Assembly: GCF_024199795.1 (NCBI RefSeq)
Contig: NZ_JANADK010000001.1
Coordinates: 3,720,001 to 3,784,000 of the forward strand
Reading direction: 5' to 3'
From: Bradyrhizobium sp. CCGB01
GTDB taxonomy: Bacteria > Pseudomonadota > Alphaproteobacteria > Rhizobiales > Xanthobacteraceae
Length of the DNA: 64,000 bases
Shown: one piece after another, positions 45,304-54,343 of the stretch
How positions within the stretch are numbered: the stretch's first letter is position 1
Layout: every line of letters starts with the position of its first letter
Notes under the pieces: generated by a model
What the model saw: the letters and a program-made list of their open reading frames with translations, nothing else
Told to the model about the DNA's origin: nothing
Database searches by the model: none
Made by a program: the position numbers and the translations under genes

Positions 45304-47361
45304 TCAGGCCTCGGCGTCCCGACCGAACGGCGGTGATGACGCCGGCGTCGAGATCGGCAGCGTGAACCAGAACCGAGCACCGCGATCGACGCCAAGGCCT
45401 TCGGCGTCGATCCGGCCGCCATGCGATTCGACGATGGACCGGCAGATCGGCAGTCCCATGCCCATGCCGGACTCCTTGGTCGTGAAAAAGGTTTCGAACA
45501 GCCGGCCGGCATGTTCGGCGGCGATGCCGGGACCGTTGTCCTCGACGGAGCAGCACAAGGCCCCGTTCTGCGCGGCGGTGCCGATGACGATCCTGCGATC
45601 ACCGCGTCCCGCCTGCGTCATCGCTTGCACGGCGTTGATGGCCAAATTGACGATCACCTGCTGGAGCTGGGTGCGGTCGCCGAGCACGAGCCCAGCTTCT
45701 GCATCGGGCTGGTGCAGGATCGTTACACCGCGGGATTCCATCTCGTGGCGCAGGAAGAGAAGCGCCTCGCGAATGACATCGTCAAGGGATAAAGGAGCAC
45801 GCTCCGGCGCCTTGCGCGAAGCCATCCCGTGAACGCGCGCCACGATGTTCGCGGCCCGCCTCGTATCCGCGGCCATGTTTTCGATTGCGCTGCGGACCTC
45901 GGCCATGTCGGGCATGGGCCTGTTCAGCCAGCGCAGCCCGGCAGCGGCGTTGGTCGCGATGGCCGCCAAAGGCTGGTTGACTTCGTGCGCGATGGAAGCG
46001 GTGAGCTCGCCGAGCATCGAGACGCGCGCCGCATGCGCGAACTCGGCTTGCACCTGCCGCAGCCTCTCCTGAGTACGGACGCGTTGCGAGATATCGATCG
46101 TGGCAACCAGGCTTATTTCGAGATCATTGATTGGACCGACGCGGGCCGTTGTGAAGAGAACGTCGACGATGCGGCCGTCCCACGTTACCATCTTGGTTTC
46201 TTCCTCGAAATTCGTTTCACCGCGAAAGCGGGACTCCATGGCCCGCCGAAACGTATCCGGGCGTTCCTTCCAGGTGTCAGACATGGAACGCCCGACATAG
46301 CCGTCGACGCCTCCTCCGAACATCTGGATGGCTCGTTCGTTGGCTTCCTGAAACGAGAGTGCGTCCATGCAGGTCCGGAGAAAATCGGGATGGCTGTCAA
46401 AATAGCTGCCGAGATCCCTGATGCCCTCGGCTCGCAGTTGTCGGAATAGTGCCACCAGTCTGCTGGCGTCGATCTGACGGAGTGCGATCGGCATGCGGCT
46501 GAACAGGTGGCGGTAGCGCTGCTCGCTCCGCTCCAGCTCGGTGTGGGCCTTCTTCTGGGCGGTGATATCCATGACCGCGCCGATGAACTGAAATTGTCCC
46601 CGATCTTCTGACGATCCGCGGGCGACCACGCGAATGTGCCTGATCGAGCCATCGCTCAGGACCAGCCGATGTTCCTGGGAAAAGTCTTTCCTGTCGTTCG
46701 CGGCACGATCGAGCGCCTCGCGTACGGCATTGAGATCGTCGGGATGCGTACGCTTCAGGACGATGTCGAGCGACGGCGATGATGTCGATTCGAGATCGAA
46801 TATCCTGAACGTTTCATCCGACCAAAACAGTTCCCCGCTGGTGACGTTCCAGCCGAAGCTGCCGGTGTGACTGAGCTTCTGAGCCTCGGCGAGGTAGGCC
46901 GCTTGATTTCGCCGCAACACGTCTTCGCGGCGTAGCTGACCGACCAGATTTGCGATCACAAGCGACGTGACGAGAAAGGCGGCCAGGGCGACGATGTCCT
47001 GAAGGTTGCTCGCAGCAAATGAATTGACGGGATCGACGAACAGGAAGACCAGCCAGCCAACTGCGACTACGGAACAGATCGCCGACGTCAAGAAGGTGCC
47101 CAGCCGTGACAACAGGACGATGACGATCAGGAGGGCGAAAGCACTCGTGGTGAAGTTGAGCCCGAGCAGGAAGCAGCCGAACGACAAGAGGCTCAACCCG
47201 ACGCTTCCCAACACTGAAAGAGCGGCTTGGGTGAGCAAGGGATGCTTGCGGTGCTCCATCCCGATATGCGGCAAACGGGGCCACCGTCGTTCGGATCGTG
47301 CCGCGCGAGAGTTATCCAGGTGTTCGGCCGCTGCGGTCGGTCGTGGACATTCGACCGTCAT
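45304..47361 (-). CDS. PAS-domain sensor histidine kinase, membrane-bound
   Basis: A protein of about 685 residues if it starts at 47361. Four membrane helices form a KdpD-like N-terminal module, followed by one or two PAS domains (TGSFGWNVTSGELFW and a second near MSDTWKERPDTF). The H-box is SIAHEVNQPLAAI, the N-box NLAINAVQAM, and the ATP lid ESGMGMGLPICRSIVESHGG. This is the FixL/DctB-like kinase class. Start choice is unsure: 47361 and 47259 are both ATG, and neither has a clear ribosome binding site. No response regulator is next to it. It converges with the oxidoreductase gene. Confidence 0.85.
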   Translation of the reverse strand: MTVECPRPTAAAEHLDNSRAARSERRWPRLPHIGMEHRKHPLLTQAALSVLGSVGLSLLSFGCFLLGLNFTTSAFALLIVIVLLSRLGTFLTSAICSVVAVGWLVFLFVDPVNSFAASNLQDIVALAAFLVTSLVIANLVGQLRREDVLRRNQAAYLAEAQKLSHTGSFGWNVTSGELFWSDETFRIFDLESTSSPSLDIVLKRTHPDDLNAVREALDRAANDRKDFSQEHRLVLSDGSIRHIRVVARGSSEDRGQFQFIGAVMDITAQKKAHTELERSEQRYRHLFSRMPIALRQIDASRLVALFRQLRAEGIRDLGSYFDSHPDFLRTCMDALSFQEANERAIQMFGGGVDGYVGRSMSDTWKERPDTFRRAMESRFRGETNFEEETKMVTWDGRIVDVLFTTARVGPINDLEISLVATIDISQRVRTQERLRQVQAEFAHAARVSMLGELTASIAHEVNQPLAAIATNAAAGLRWLNRPMPDMAEVRSAIENMAADTRRAANIVARVHGMASRKAPERAPLSLDDVIREALLFLRHEMESRGVTILHQPDAEAGLVLGDRTQLQQVIVNLAINAVQAMTQAGRGDRRIVIGTAAQNGALCCSVEDNGPGIAAEHAGRLFETFFTTKESGMGMGLPICRSIVESHGGRIDAEGLGVDRGARFWFTLPISTPASSPPFGRDAEA

Positions 47362-47761
47362 GACGCATACCGCGGGCGGCCGGGCCGCCACGCTCGGCAG
47401 ATTACCCCAGTACGGCGGACTGTCGCCGATCTCCAGACACGGCGAGCGAGTCCGTTCCACGCCGAAAGTTTGAATAAACCCAAGGGATACTCGCTGAGCA
47501 AAAGACCAATTCCCGAGCCAAGATGCTCGGAGGGTTACACGAGAGGTTCGTGTGTACCGCACCGCGAAAAAGCGGTCTTTTGCCTTTCTACTCGCCGTTT
47601 GCCAAAACGCACGCTGTCACAAATGTGAACCCGGGCGGATGGATGCCGCTTCACCCTGGAAGTTGTTGCGCGGGCGAGATCTCTGCGCCCCCACGTAGCC
47701 AACCGTCATCTCCGTCGTGACGGCCACCAGCTTTTCGGCCGTCATGCCGGCGGTCACCCGA
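47362..47761. other. spacer upstream of PAS kinase, downstream of RND pump
   Basis: About 400 bases between two minus-strand genes. The left part is an in-frame extension of the kinase frame that is probably not translated. The rest should hold the kinase promoter. No other gene or repeat is apparent. Confidence 0.45.
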
Positions 47762-50700
47762 TCAAGCGGACTCATGGCCCAATCCCGCTTCGCTCGTGGA
47801 GGGGGTGGACGTCTCGTTCGTCTGCGGCTTGTGCCTGGTGAGCCAATTGCTGAGCCGATCGAGATAGAGATAGACCACGGGCGTGGTGTAGAGCGTCAGG
47901 ATCTGCGAGAGCATCAGCCCGCCGACGATGGTGTAGCCGAGCGGCTGGCGCAGTTCTGCGCCGGTGCCGGAGCCGACCATCAGCGGCACACCGCCGAGCA
48001 GTGCGGCCATGGTCGTCATCAGGATCGGACGGAAGCGGAGCGTGCAGGCCTGGTAGATCGCTTCCTCCGGGCTCAGTCCGTGCTGGCGCTCCACCTCGAG
48101 TGCGAAGTCGACCAGCATGATGCCATTCTTCTTGACGATGCCGATCAGCAGGATGATGCCGATGATGGCGATGACGCTGAGATCCATGTGGACCGCCAGC
48201 AGCAGCAGCAGCGCGCCGATGCCGGCGGAAGGCAGCGTTGACAGGATCGTGATCGGATGGATCAGGCTCTCATAGAGGACGCCGAGGATGATGTAGATCA
48301 CGATCAGCGCCGCCCCGATCAGCAACGGCGTGCCCGACAGGGAAGACTGGAAGGCTTGCGCGTTGCCCTGGAACGAGGTCGACAGCGAGGCGGGCTTGCC
48401 GGTGTCCTTCTCGATCTTCTGGATCGCCGTCACCGCGTCGCCAAGCGCGACCCCCGGTCGGAGATTGAACGAGATTGTCACCGAGGGAAACAGGCTCTGG
48501 TGATTGATCAGAATGGGCGCGGGCTTGATGACGCTGTGAACCAGCGTGCTCAAGGGGACCTGCTGGCCGGCCGCCGAGCTCAGGTAGATATCCTTGAGCG
48601 CGTCGGGCCCATACTGGAAGGCCGGATCGACCTCCATGACCACGTGGTACTGGTTGAGCGAGGTGAACATGGTGGAGACGATGCGCTGGCCGAAGGCGTC
48701 GTCCAGGGTGTTATCGATGGTCGTGGGCAGGATGCCGAAGCTCGAGGCGACTTCGCGATTGACGGTCACCTCCAGCCTCGGGCCGGCATTGGCCTGGTCG
48801 CTCGCGACGTCGGCGATGAGGTCGAGCGCGCGGAGCTTCTCCAGGAAGATCGCCGACCAGTGGGTGAGCTCGTTGGAATCGGCATCCGTCAGCGTGAACT
48901 GATATTGCGTCTTCGACAGGCGCGCGCCGATCGTGATGTCCTGGGCCGCCTGCATGTAAAGTGTGATGCCCTGGATGTGGGCGAGCCGGGGCCCCAGCCG
49001 CGCGATCACCTGGTCCGCGCTTGCCTTGCGCTCGGGCTTCGGCTTGAGGACGATGAAGATGCGCCCCTGGTTGAGGGTCGCCGTCGGTCCGCCTGGACCG
49101 ATATAGCTGGCCACCGATTGGATCGCCGGATCCTTTGACAGGATGTCGACGACCGCCTGCTGGCGTTCGGACATGGCGGGGAAGGAGATGTCCTGGGCGG
49201 CCTCGGTGATGCCGACGATCTGTCCGGTGTCCTGTTGTGGGAAGAAGCCTTTCGGGATGATCACGTAGAGATAGCCGGTCAGCGCGATGGTCGAGAGCAT
49301 CACGAGCAGGGTCGCGAAGCGATGGCGCAGCACGACGCGCAGGCCGCGCGCGTACAGCGCAAGCAGCGAATCGAAGCCGCGCTCGAACAGGAGATAGAGC
49401 CGCCCGTGCTTCCTCCGCGAATCGTCCTTCAGGAGACGTGCGCACATCATCGGGGTCAAAGTGAGCGAGATGATCAGTGACAGCAGCAGTGATGCGGTGA
49501 TCGTGACGGCGAATTCCTGGAATAGCTTTCCGACGTAACCGCCCATCAGGAATAGTGGAATGAACACCGCGATCAGCGACAGGGTGATGGAGACGATGGT
49601 GAACCCGATCTCGCTGGAGCCCTTGAGCGCCGCCTCCATGGGAGTCATGCCTTGCTCGAGATGGCGCACGATGTTCTCGATGACCACCACGGCGTCGTCG
49701 ACCACGAAACCCACCGCGATCGACAGTGCCATCAGGGAGAGGTTGTCGAGGCTGTAGCCGAGCACATAGAGGACCGCGAAGGTGCCGATCAACGCCAAGG
49801 GAACGGTGATCGCCGGGATGATGGTGGCCCAGAAATTCCTCAGAAACAGGAATATCACCATCACCACCAATGCGACCGTCAGCAACAGCGTGAATTGAAC
49901 GTCGGAGACCGCGGCGCGAATCGTGGCGGTGCGGTCGGCGGCTATCGTCACCTTGATCACCGGCGGAACCGAGGCTTGCAGTTGCGGCAGCAGCTTCTTG
50001 ATGCGGTCGACCGTCTCGATGACGTTGGCGCCGGGGACGCGCTGGACGGCCAGGATGATGGCGGGGTCCTTGCCGTACCAGCCGGCCAGCAGGTCGTTTT
50101 CGGGCGCCTCGATCGCCGTGCCGATGTCGCGCAGCCGCACCGGCGAGCCATTGCGGTAGGCGATGATGAGGTTTTCGTAGGCGGCAGGCTTCAACAATTG
50201 ATCGTTGGTATTCAGCGTATAGGTCACGCGTGGGCTGTTGAGCGTGCCCTTCGGCAGATCGACGTTGGCTCCGGCGATCACGTTGCGGACGTCCTCGAGG
50301 CCGATGCCGCGGGCCGCAAGCGCCTGCGGATTGACGCGGACGCGGATCGCAGGCTTCTGCTGGCCGCCGATTCCGACGAGGCCCACGCCTGGAACCTGCG
50401 AAATCTTGGGCAGCAGGATGTTTTCAGCGTAGGCGTCGACCGTGGTCAGCGGCAGCGAGTCCGACGTCAGCGCGATCAGCATGATCGGCGTCTCCGCGGG
50501 ATTCACCTTCCTGATCGTCGGCGGGTAAGGAATGTTCGGGGGCAGAAAGGGGCTGGCGGCGTTGATTGCGGCCAGGACGTCTACCGCTGCGCTGTCCACC
50601 GTACGCGACAGCTCGAATTGGACCGTGAGCTGGGCTACGCCGAGCGCACTCGACGATGTGAGCTGTGTGACGCCGGGGATTTGGCTCAGCTGCTGTTCGA

Positions 50701-50899
50701 GCGGCGTCGCCAGCGATGACGCGATGGTCGCCGGATCGGCGCCGGGCAGTTGCGCCGAGATCTGGATCGTCGGGTAGTTGACGTTCGGCAGCGCGCCGAC
50801 CGGCAGCAGCGGATAGGCCGCAAGCCCGCACAGCAGCAGGCCCGCCATCAGCAGAGCGGTTGCAATCGGACGCAGGATGAACGGCGCGGAAAGATTCAT
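47762..50899 (-). CDS. RND-family multidrug efflux pump, MdtB/C-like
   Basis: A 1045-residue inner-membrane proton-driven exporter of the HAE1 group. Helix 1 opens MNLSAPFILRPIATALLMAG. The TM4 acidic pair is D401/D402 (AVGFVVDDAVVVIEN). The overall plan of two repeats of a periplasmic loop plus helices fits MdtB/MdtC. The C-terminus ends with a charged cytoplasmic tail. It overlaps the adaptor gene by 4 bases (ATGA). It is only distantly like the pump at 13157. No outer-membrane channel gene is present. Confidence 0.92.
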   Translation of the reverse strand: MNLSAPFILRPIATALLMAGLLLCGLAAYPLLPVGALPNVNYPTIQISAQLPGADPATIASSLATPLEQQLSQIPGVTQLTSSSALGVAQLTVQFELSRTVDSAAVDVLAAINAASPFLPPNIPYPPTIRKVNPAETPIMLIALTSDSLPLTTVDAYAENILLPKISQVPGVGLVGIGGQQKPAIRVRVNPQALAARGIGLEDVRNVIAGANVDLPKGTLNSPRVTYTLNTNDQLLKPAAYENLIIAYRNGSPVRLRDIGTAIEAPENDLLAGWYGKDPAIILAVQRVPGANVIETVDRIKKLLPQLQASVPPVIKVTIAADRTATIRAAVSDVQFTLLLTVALVVMVIFLFLRNFWATIIPAITVPLALIGTFAVLYVLGYSLDNLSLMALSIAVGFVVDDAVVVIENIVRHLEQGMTPMEAALKGSSEIGFTIVSITLSLIAVFIPLFLMGGYVGKLFQEFAVTITASLLLSLIISLTLTPMMCARLLKDDSRRKHGRLYLLFERGFDSLLALYARGLRVVLRHRFATLLVMLSTIALTGYLYVIIPKGFFPQQDTGQIVGITEAAQDISFPAMSERQQAVVDILSKDPAIQSVASYIGPGGPTATLNQGRIFIVLKPKPERKASADQVIARLGPRLAHIQGITLYMQAAQDITIGARLSKTQYQFTLTDADSNELTHWSAIFLEKLRALDLIADVASDQANAGPRLEVTVNREVASSFGILPTTIDNTLDDAFGQRIVSTMFTSLNQYHVVMEVDPAFQYGPDALKDIYLSSAAGQQVPLSTLVHSVIKPAPILINHQSLFPSVTISFNLRPGVALGDAVTAIQKIEKDTGKPASLSTSFQGNAQAFQSSLSGTPLLIGAALIVIYIILGVLYESLIHPITILSTLPSAGIGALLLLLAVHMDLSVIAIIGIILLIGIVKKNGIMLVDFALEVERQHGLSPEEAIYQACTLRFRPILMTTMAALLGGVPLMVGSGTGAELRQPLGYTIVGGLMLSQILTLYTTPVVYLYLDRLSNWLTRHKPQTNETSTPSTSEAGLGHESA

Positions 50900-52068
50900 G
50901 GAATCGCGTCCTGCACGGCGCTTTGCAGGTCGGCCTCGCGCGCGGCCTTCCCGTGCAGCTCCCGAACACGGCTGCCTTCCGTCAGCCGATACTGACCGTC
51001 GACGACGACGGTATCACCCGACTTCAGTCCCTGGTCGATCAGGGCCTGCCCATCGCTGATCTGCGCGACGTGAACGGGACGCAAGGAGGCGGTCTGGTCG
51101 GGAGAGACGACATAGACATAGCTGCCGTTCGGACCCTGCTGCACCGCGGAGCCGGCGACCGTCAGCGCATCCTTCTGAATCTCCAGCAGCAGCCGGGCAT
51201 TCACCAGCTGTCCCGGCCACAGCCGGTGCTCGTGATTGGCGAATTCGGCCTTGAGCTGGACGGTGCCGGTCGTCCCTGCGATCTCGTTGTTGACGAGCAG
51301 CAGCGCGCCTTCGCCGAGCTTCATCTTGTTGTCCTGGCTGTAGGCGATGACTTTCAATGGGCCTTTTGCAGCGTGTTCCTGGATCACGGGCAGATCCGTC
51401 TGCGGAAGGGTGAACAGCAGCGAAATCGGCTCGATCTGGGTGACGACGACGAGACCGTTCGGGTCGGTCGGATGAATCACGTTGCCGACATCGATCTGGC
51501 GGACGCCGGTGATGCCGGGAATGGCCGATGTCAGGCGTGTATAGCTAAGCTGGACGTTGGCCTCATCGATCTGCGCCTGGTCCGCTTTCACGGCGGCCTT
51601 GAGTTGGGCCACCTGCGCGGTCTGCGTCTCGATCAGTTGCGGGGTCGCATAGCCCTTGTCGCCCAGTTGATTGTAGCGGGAAAGATTGGCCTCGGCATTG
51701 GCGAGCTGGGCCTGATCCCGGTCGCGATTGGCTGTCAACTGCTCGATCTGGGCCTCGTAGGGTCGCGGGTCGATCTGGGCGAGCAGATCGCCGGCCTTGA
51801 CGGTCTGTCCCTCGGTGAAGGCGATCTTGACGATCTGTCCCTGAATCTGGCTGCGCACGACATCGGTGTTGTAGGCGATCACGGTGCCGATGCCGCGCAG
51901 ATAGATCGGAACGTCCTTGCCGGTGACCGCTGCGGTGACCACGGGTACGGCCGCGAGAACCGGCACGGCGGCGACGGCCGGCTTCCGGTCCATGCCGAAG
52001 AACCAGAAGCCTTTACCGGCGAGGATCGCGGCGAGAGCGACAAGCGCGATGGCGAGGTTTCGTTTCAT
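50896..52068 (-). CDS. RND efflux periplasmic adaptor, MdtA-like
   Basis: A 390-residue membrane fusion protein starting MKRNLAIALVALAAILAGKG (an N-terminal membrane anchor). Lipoyl half-motifs (IVKIAFTEGQTVKAGDLLAQ and the return strand) flank a coiled-coil hairpin with Gln/Ala-rich repeats (about 90-165). The start at 52068 is taken because the frame upstream of it is not family-like. It overlaps the pump by 4 bases and follows a low-complexity exported gene by 16 bases. The three form one operon. Confidence 0.9.
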   Translation of the reverse strand: MKRNLAIALVALAAILAGKGFWFFGMDRKPAVAAVPVLAAVPVVTAAVTGKDVPIYLRGIGTVIAYNTDVVRSQIQGQIVKIAFTEGQTVKAGDLLAQIDPRPYEAQIEQLTANRDRDQAQLANAEANLSRYNQLGDKGYATPQLIETQTAQVAQLKAAVKADQAQIDEANVQLSYTRLTSAIPGITGVRQIDVGNVIHPTDPNGLVVVTQIEPISLLFTLPQTDLPVIQEHAAKGPLKVIAYSQDNKMKLGEGALLLVNNEIAGTTGTVQLKAEFANHEHRLWPGQLVNARLLLEIQKDALTVAGSAVQQGPNGSYVYVVSPDQTASLRPVHVAQISDGQALIDQGLKSGDTVVVDGQYRLTEGSRVRELHGKAAREADLQSAVQDAIP

Positions 52069-52084
52069 GTGACCATCCTGGATG

Positions 52085-52624
52085 TCAGGGATTGCTTGAG
52101 CCGCCGATCGAGGTCGTGCTGTCCGTTGCGGCAGGGCCGGGCACCGGGACTGACGGACTGATTCCGGCGCCGCCGAGCTCGGTGGCACCGAGCGGGATAC
52201 CGACGCGTCCGACTGTCGATGCCGAGGGCAGGGGAGATGCCGCAGCGATGCTGCCGTTGCAGGTGGCGGATGAGCCACTGGAAAGTCCGCCGCCGTCGAA
52301 CAATGCGCCCGGTGATGCGGAGGTGCTGGATCCGGCGCACCCCGGCATGGCCTGCGACGGATTGAGCGGCGAGATGCCGGGCGTTGCGATCTCGGTCGAG
52401 CCCAGCGGAATGCCCACAGGCCGCGTGGATTGCGGGTTAAGCGGTGACGTCGCAAGCATGCCGGTGGGAGGCGGCATTCCCGGCACCGTCGTTTGAGCAA
52501 TGACCGCTGCCGGGACGAGCCAAAGAATGGTGGTCGCGAGCAGCATGGCTGGAAGCATCAGAGTGACCCGGCGCGATCCGGATCTTCCGCAGCGAAAGTT
52601 GTTCGACAGGTGCTGTTCTCGCAT
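52085..52624 (-). CDS. low-complexity exported protein linked to RND operon (second copy)
   Basis: A 179-residue protein with a signal peptide that follows a basic N-terminus (TLMLPAMLLATTILWLV, cleavage near AQ at about 44). The mature part is Pro/Gly/Ser/Thr-rich with two cysteines (96 and 122). A 17-residue unit of the form VGIPLG(S/A)TE(I/L)..(P/A)GISP appears twice (70-86 and 141-157). GGAG 9 bases upstream supports the start at 52624. It precedes the adaptor by 16 bases and resembles the protein at 17618 in its TVPG...TSPLN stretch. Function unknown. Confidence 0.7.
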   Translation of the reverse strand: MREQHLSNNFRCGRSGSRRVTLMLPAMLLATTILWLVPAAVIAQTTVPGMPPPTGMLATSPLNPQSTRPVGIPLGSTEIATPGISPLNPSQAMPGCAGSSTSASPGALFDGGGLSSGSSATCNGSIAAASPLPSASTVGRVGIPLGATELGGAGISPSVPVPGPAATDSTTSIGGSSNP

Positions 52625-52771
52625 GGAAGATCGCTCCGGTTGAATGCCGTCGAACACTAGGAAGGTGCAGGACGGCGGGTATTTCCAGAACGCACGTCCT
52701 GCTCCCCGGCAGCACGGCCACAACAGCATTCGACGCTTTGCGATCAAATCTGTCTCTATGGAGACGCATCG

Positions 52772-53113
52772 CTATCTCAGAATGGCCCGTGCGTGGGCGA
52801 GTTCCCGACTGCATGTGCCTGTGTCGCCGATGTGATCGGCGGCGCGCGCGCGATCAAGCGAATCTAGCGCATCCGTGAAAACGACGCCGAGGCCGCCTTC
52901 GGCTTCTGCAAGCGAGCGGGGCGTCGGTTGATGACTGCGCAGCGCGCTGAGGCTCTCCGGCTGCCAGCCGCGGGCGCCCGCGTTTCTTTCTATGGCCAGA
53001 TCCAGCTGGGCCTGAGTTTGCGCGATGTCATGCGCACAGGTGCCTGCACGCGCGGGCGAAACTGCGTACAACAGGATGAGAAGCGCGATCTGGAAATTTG
53101 CCGTGGATGTCAT
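52772..53113 (-). CDS. exported hypothetical protein, 113 residues
   Basis: A small protein with a signal peptide (MTSTANFQIALLILLYAVSP, cleavage near ARA) and two cysteines (TCAHDIAQ and TGTCSREL) that could form a disulfide. The mature region is helical and charged. I favour the start at 53113 over 53131 because AAGGGA lies about 8 bases before it. It is 147 bases upstream of the low-complexity gene on the same strand. I cannot name a family. Confidence 0.65.
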   Translation of the reverse strand: MTSTANFQIALLILLYAVSPARAGTCAHDIAQTQAQLDLAIERNAGARGWQPESLSALRSHQPTPRSLAEAEGGLGVVFTDALDSLDRARAADHIGDTGTCSRELAHARAILR

Positions 53114-53387
53114 ATGTCCGATCCCTTGCATGGAGGTTCAAGCATCAGAGACGACCTCTTGAATGACAAAGCGGAGCGTTCGTCTTTCGCGTACGAACGC
53201 CGGCCGTTCACAGTGATGAGAGGTCTGTAGGCCCGACACATGCGCTGCGTCGAAACTTGCGCCTTAGCTAGGCGCCGTTCCGTCGCCTCGTCCCGACGTG
53301 CGAAGTCGCAAGGGCCGTTGTTTGCGGAAATACGCAGGCAAGGGTCGACATTACCGTCGCGTCATTCCAACCCGGAGTGATCCCGAC

Positions 53388-54170
53388 ATGAAACACGTCA
53401 ACGCTGGCCTCGCCTTCGCCGCTCTCTCCCTGTTAGCGACCGTCGCCCCGGCGAGCGCTGAGCCCCTAAAGAACATCGTCCTGGTGCACGGAGCCTGGGT
53501 CGATGCGTCCGGCTGGAAGCCGGTCTACGAGATCCTGACCAAGGAGGGCTTCCGCGTCAGCATGGTGCAGGAGCCCGAGACCTCGTTTGCCGATGACGTG
53601 ACGGCGGCGAAACGGATTCTCGATCTCCAGGATGGCCCGACGCTTCTCGTCGGCCACAGCTACGGCGGTTCGATCATCACCGAAGCGGGCGTCCATCCCA
53701 ATGTGGTCGGTCTGGTCTACGTTGCCGCGCATGCGCCCGACGTCGGCGAGGACGAATCGGCGCTGGGCAAGAAGACGCCAAGCGTGCTTGGAAAGACCGA
53801 GGGCGTCATCAAGGTCACGCCGGATAAGTTCACCTATCTCGATCCCGTGCAATTCCCCAAGCTGTTCGCGCCCGATCTGCCGCGTGAGCGGGCCGAGTTC
53901 GTCGCGCGTTCCCAGGTTCTGGCCGCGACGCAGGTATTCAGCACGCCGCTGACGGCGGCAGCCTGGAAGACCAAGCCGAGCTGGGGCATCGTCGCCGGCA
54001 GCGACCAGATCATCAATCCGGATCTCGAGCGCTGGTACTACGAGCGCGCCAAGAGCCAGACCACCGTGATCCCGGGTGCGAGCCACTCGGTCTTTGAGTC
54101 GCATCCGAAGGAAGTGGCGGCGGTCATCACCCGTGCCGCACGCAGCATCGATCAACCGGCCACCCGCTGA
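53388..54170 (+). CDS. exported alpha/beta hydrolase
   Basis: A 260-residue secreted or periplasmic hydrolase. The signal peptide is MKHVNAGLAFAALSLLATVA with cleavage after ASA near residue 24. The nucleophile Ser91 is in LVGHSYGGSII, the oxyanion loop in LVHGAWVDASGW, and a likely catalytic His in GASHSVFESHP. The start at 53388 fixes the signal peptide. A strong hairpin follows the gene, and the mdc operon begins just beyond it. Substrate not known; esterase-like activity is the likely type. Confidence 0.87.
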   Translation: MKHVNAGLAFAALSLLATVAPASAEPLKNIVLVHGAWVDASGWKPVYEILTKEGFRVSMVQEPETSFADDVTAAKRILDLQDGPTLLVGHSYGGSIITEAGVHPNVVGLVYVAAHAPDVGEDESALGKKTPSVLGKTEGVIKVTPDKFTYLDPVQFPKLFAPDLPRERAEFVARSQVLAATQVFSTPLTAAAWKTKPSWGIVAGSDQIINPDLERWYYERAKSQTTVIPGASHSVFESHPKEVAAVITRAARSIDQPATR

Positions 54171-54208
54171 CGAGTTTTGCCGGTCCTGACGCACGGCCGG
54201 CAGAAAGA

Positions 54209-54242
54209 AGGACGGCGGGAGAGACAGCACTCCCGCCGTCCT
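54209..54242. terminator. strong hairpin between hydrolase gene and mdc operon
   Basis: A perfect 13-bp stem (54209-54221 with 54230-54242) and an 8-base loop. It starts 38 bases after the hydrolase stop codon and ends 23 bases before a short open frame that leads into mdcA. No T tract follows on the + strand, so termination may be inefficient or Rho-dependent, or the hairpin may act in the mdc leader. Confidence 0.6.
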
Positions 54243-54265
54243 GACTGCCTCACCCGGAGATTGCC

Positions 54266-54343
54266 ATGAACCTGATCGAGACGACCAGCACCAGTCGCGG
54301 GCAGACCGTGACGGTGAGGAGCGCCGAGGAGCGAAGGTCATGA
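54266..54343 (+). CDS. 25-residue upstream reading frame coupled to mdcA
   Basis: The ATG at 54266 follows GGAG (54256-54259) with a 6-base spacer. The frame runs 25 codons and its stop TGA overlaps the mdcA ATG at 54340 (ATGA). Such overlap gives translational coupling. The predicted peptide is MNLIETTSTSRGQTV... ending with a basic tail. Without a search I cannot tell if it is conserved; it may be a chance frame or a truncated gene. Confidence 0.45.
   Translation: MNLIETTSTSRGQTVTVRSAEERRS

Noticed and set aside
49652..52161. Two long plus-strand frames opposite the second RND pump and adaptor
   Set aside because: Recognised pump and adaptor sequences lie on the minus strand; the plus-strand frames carry no motif.
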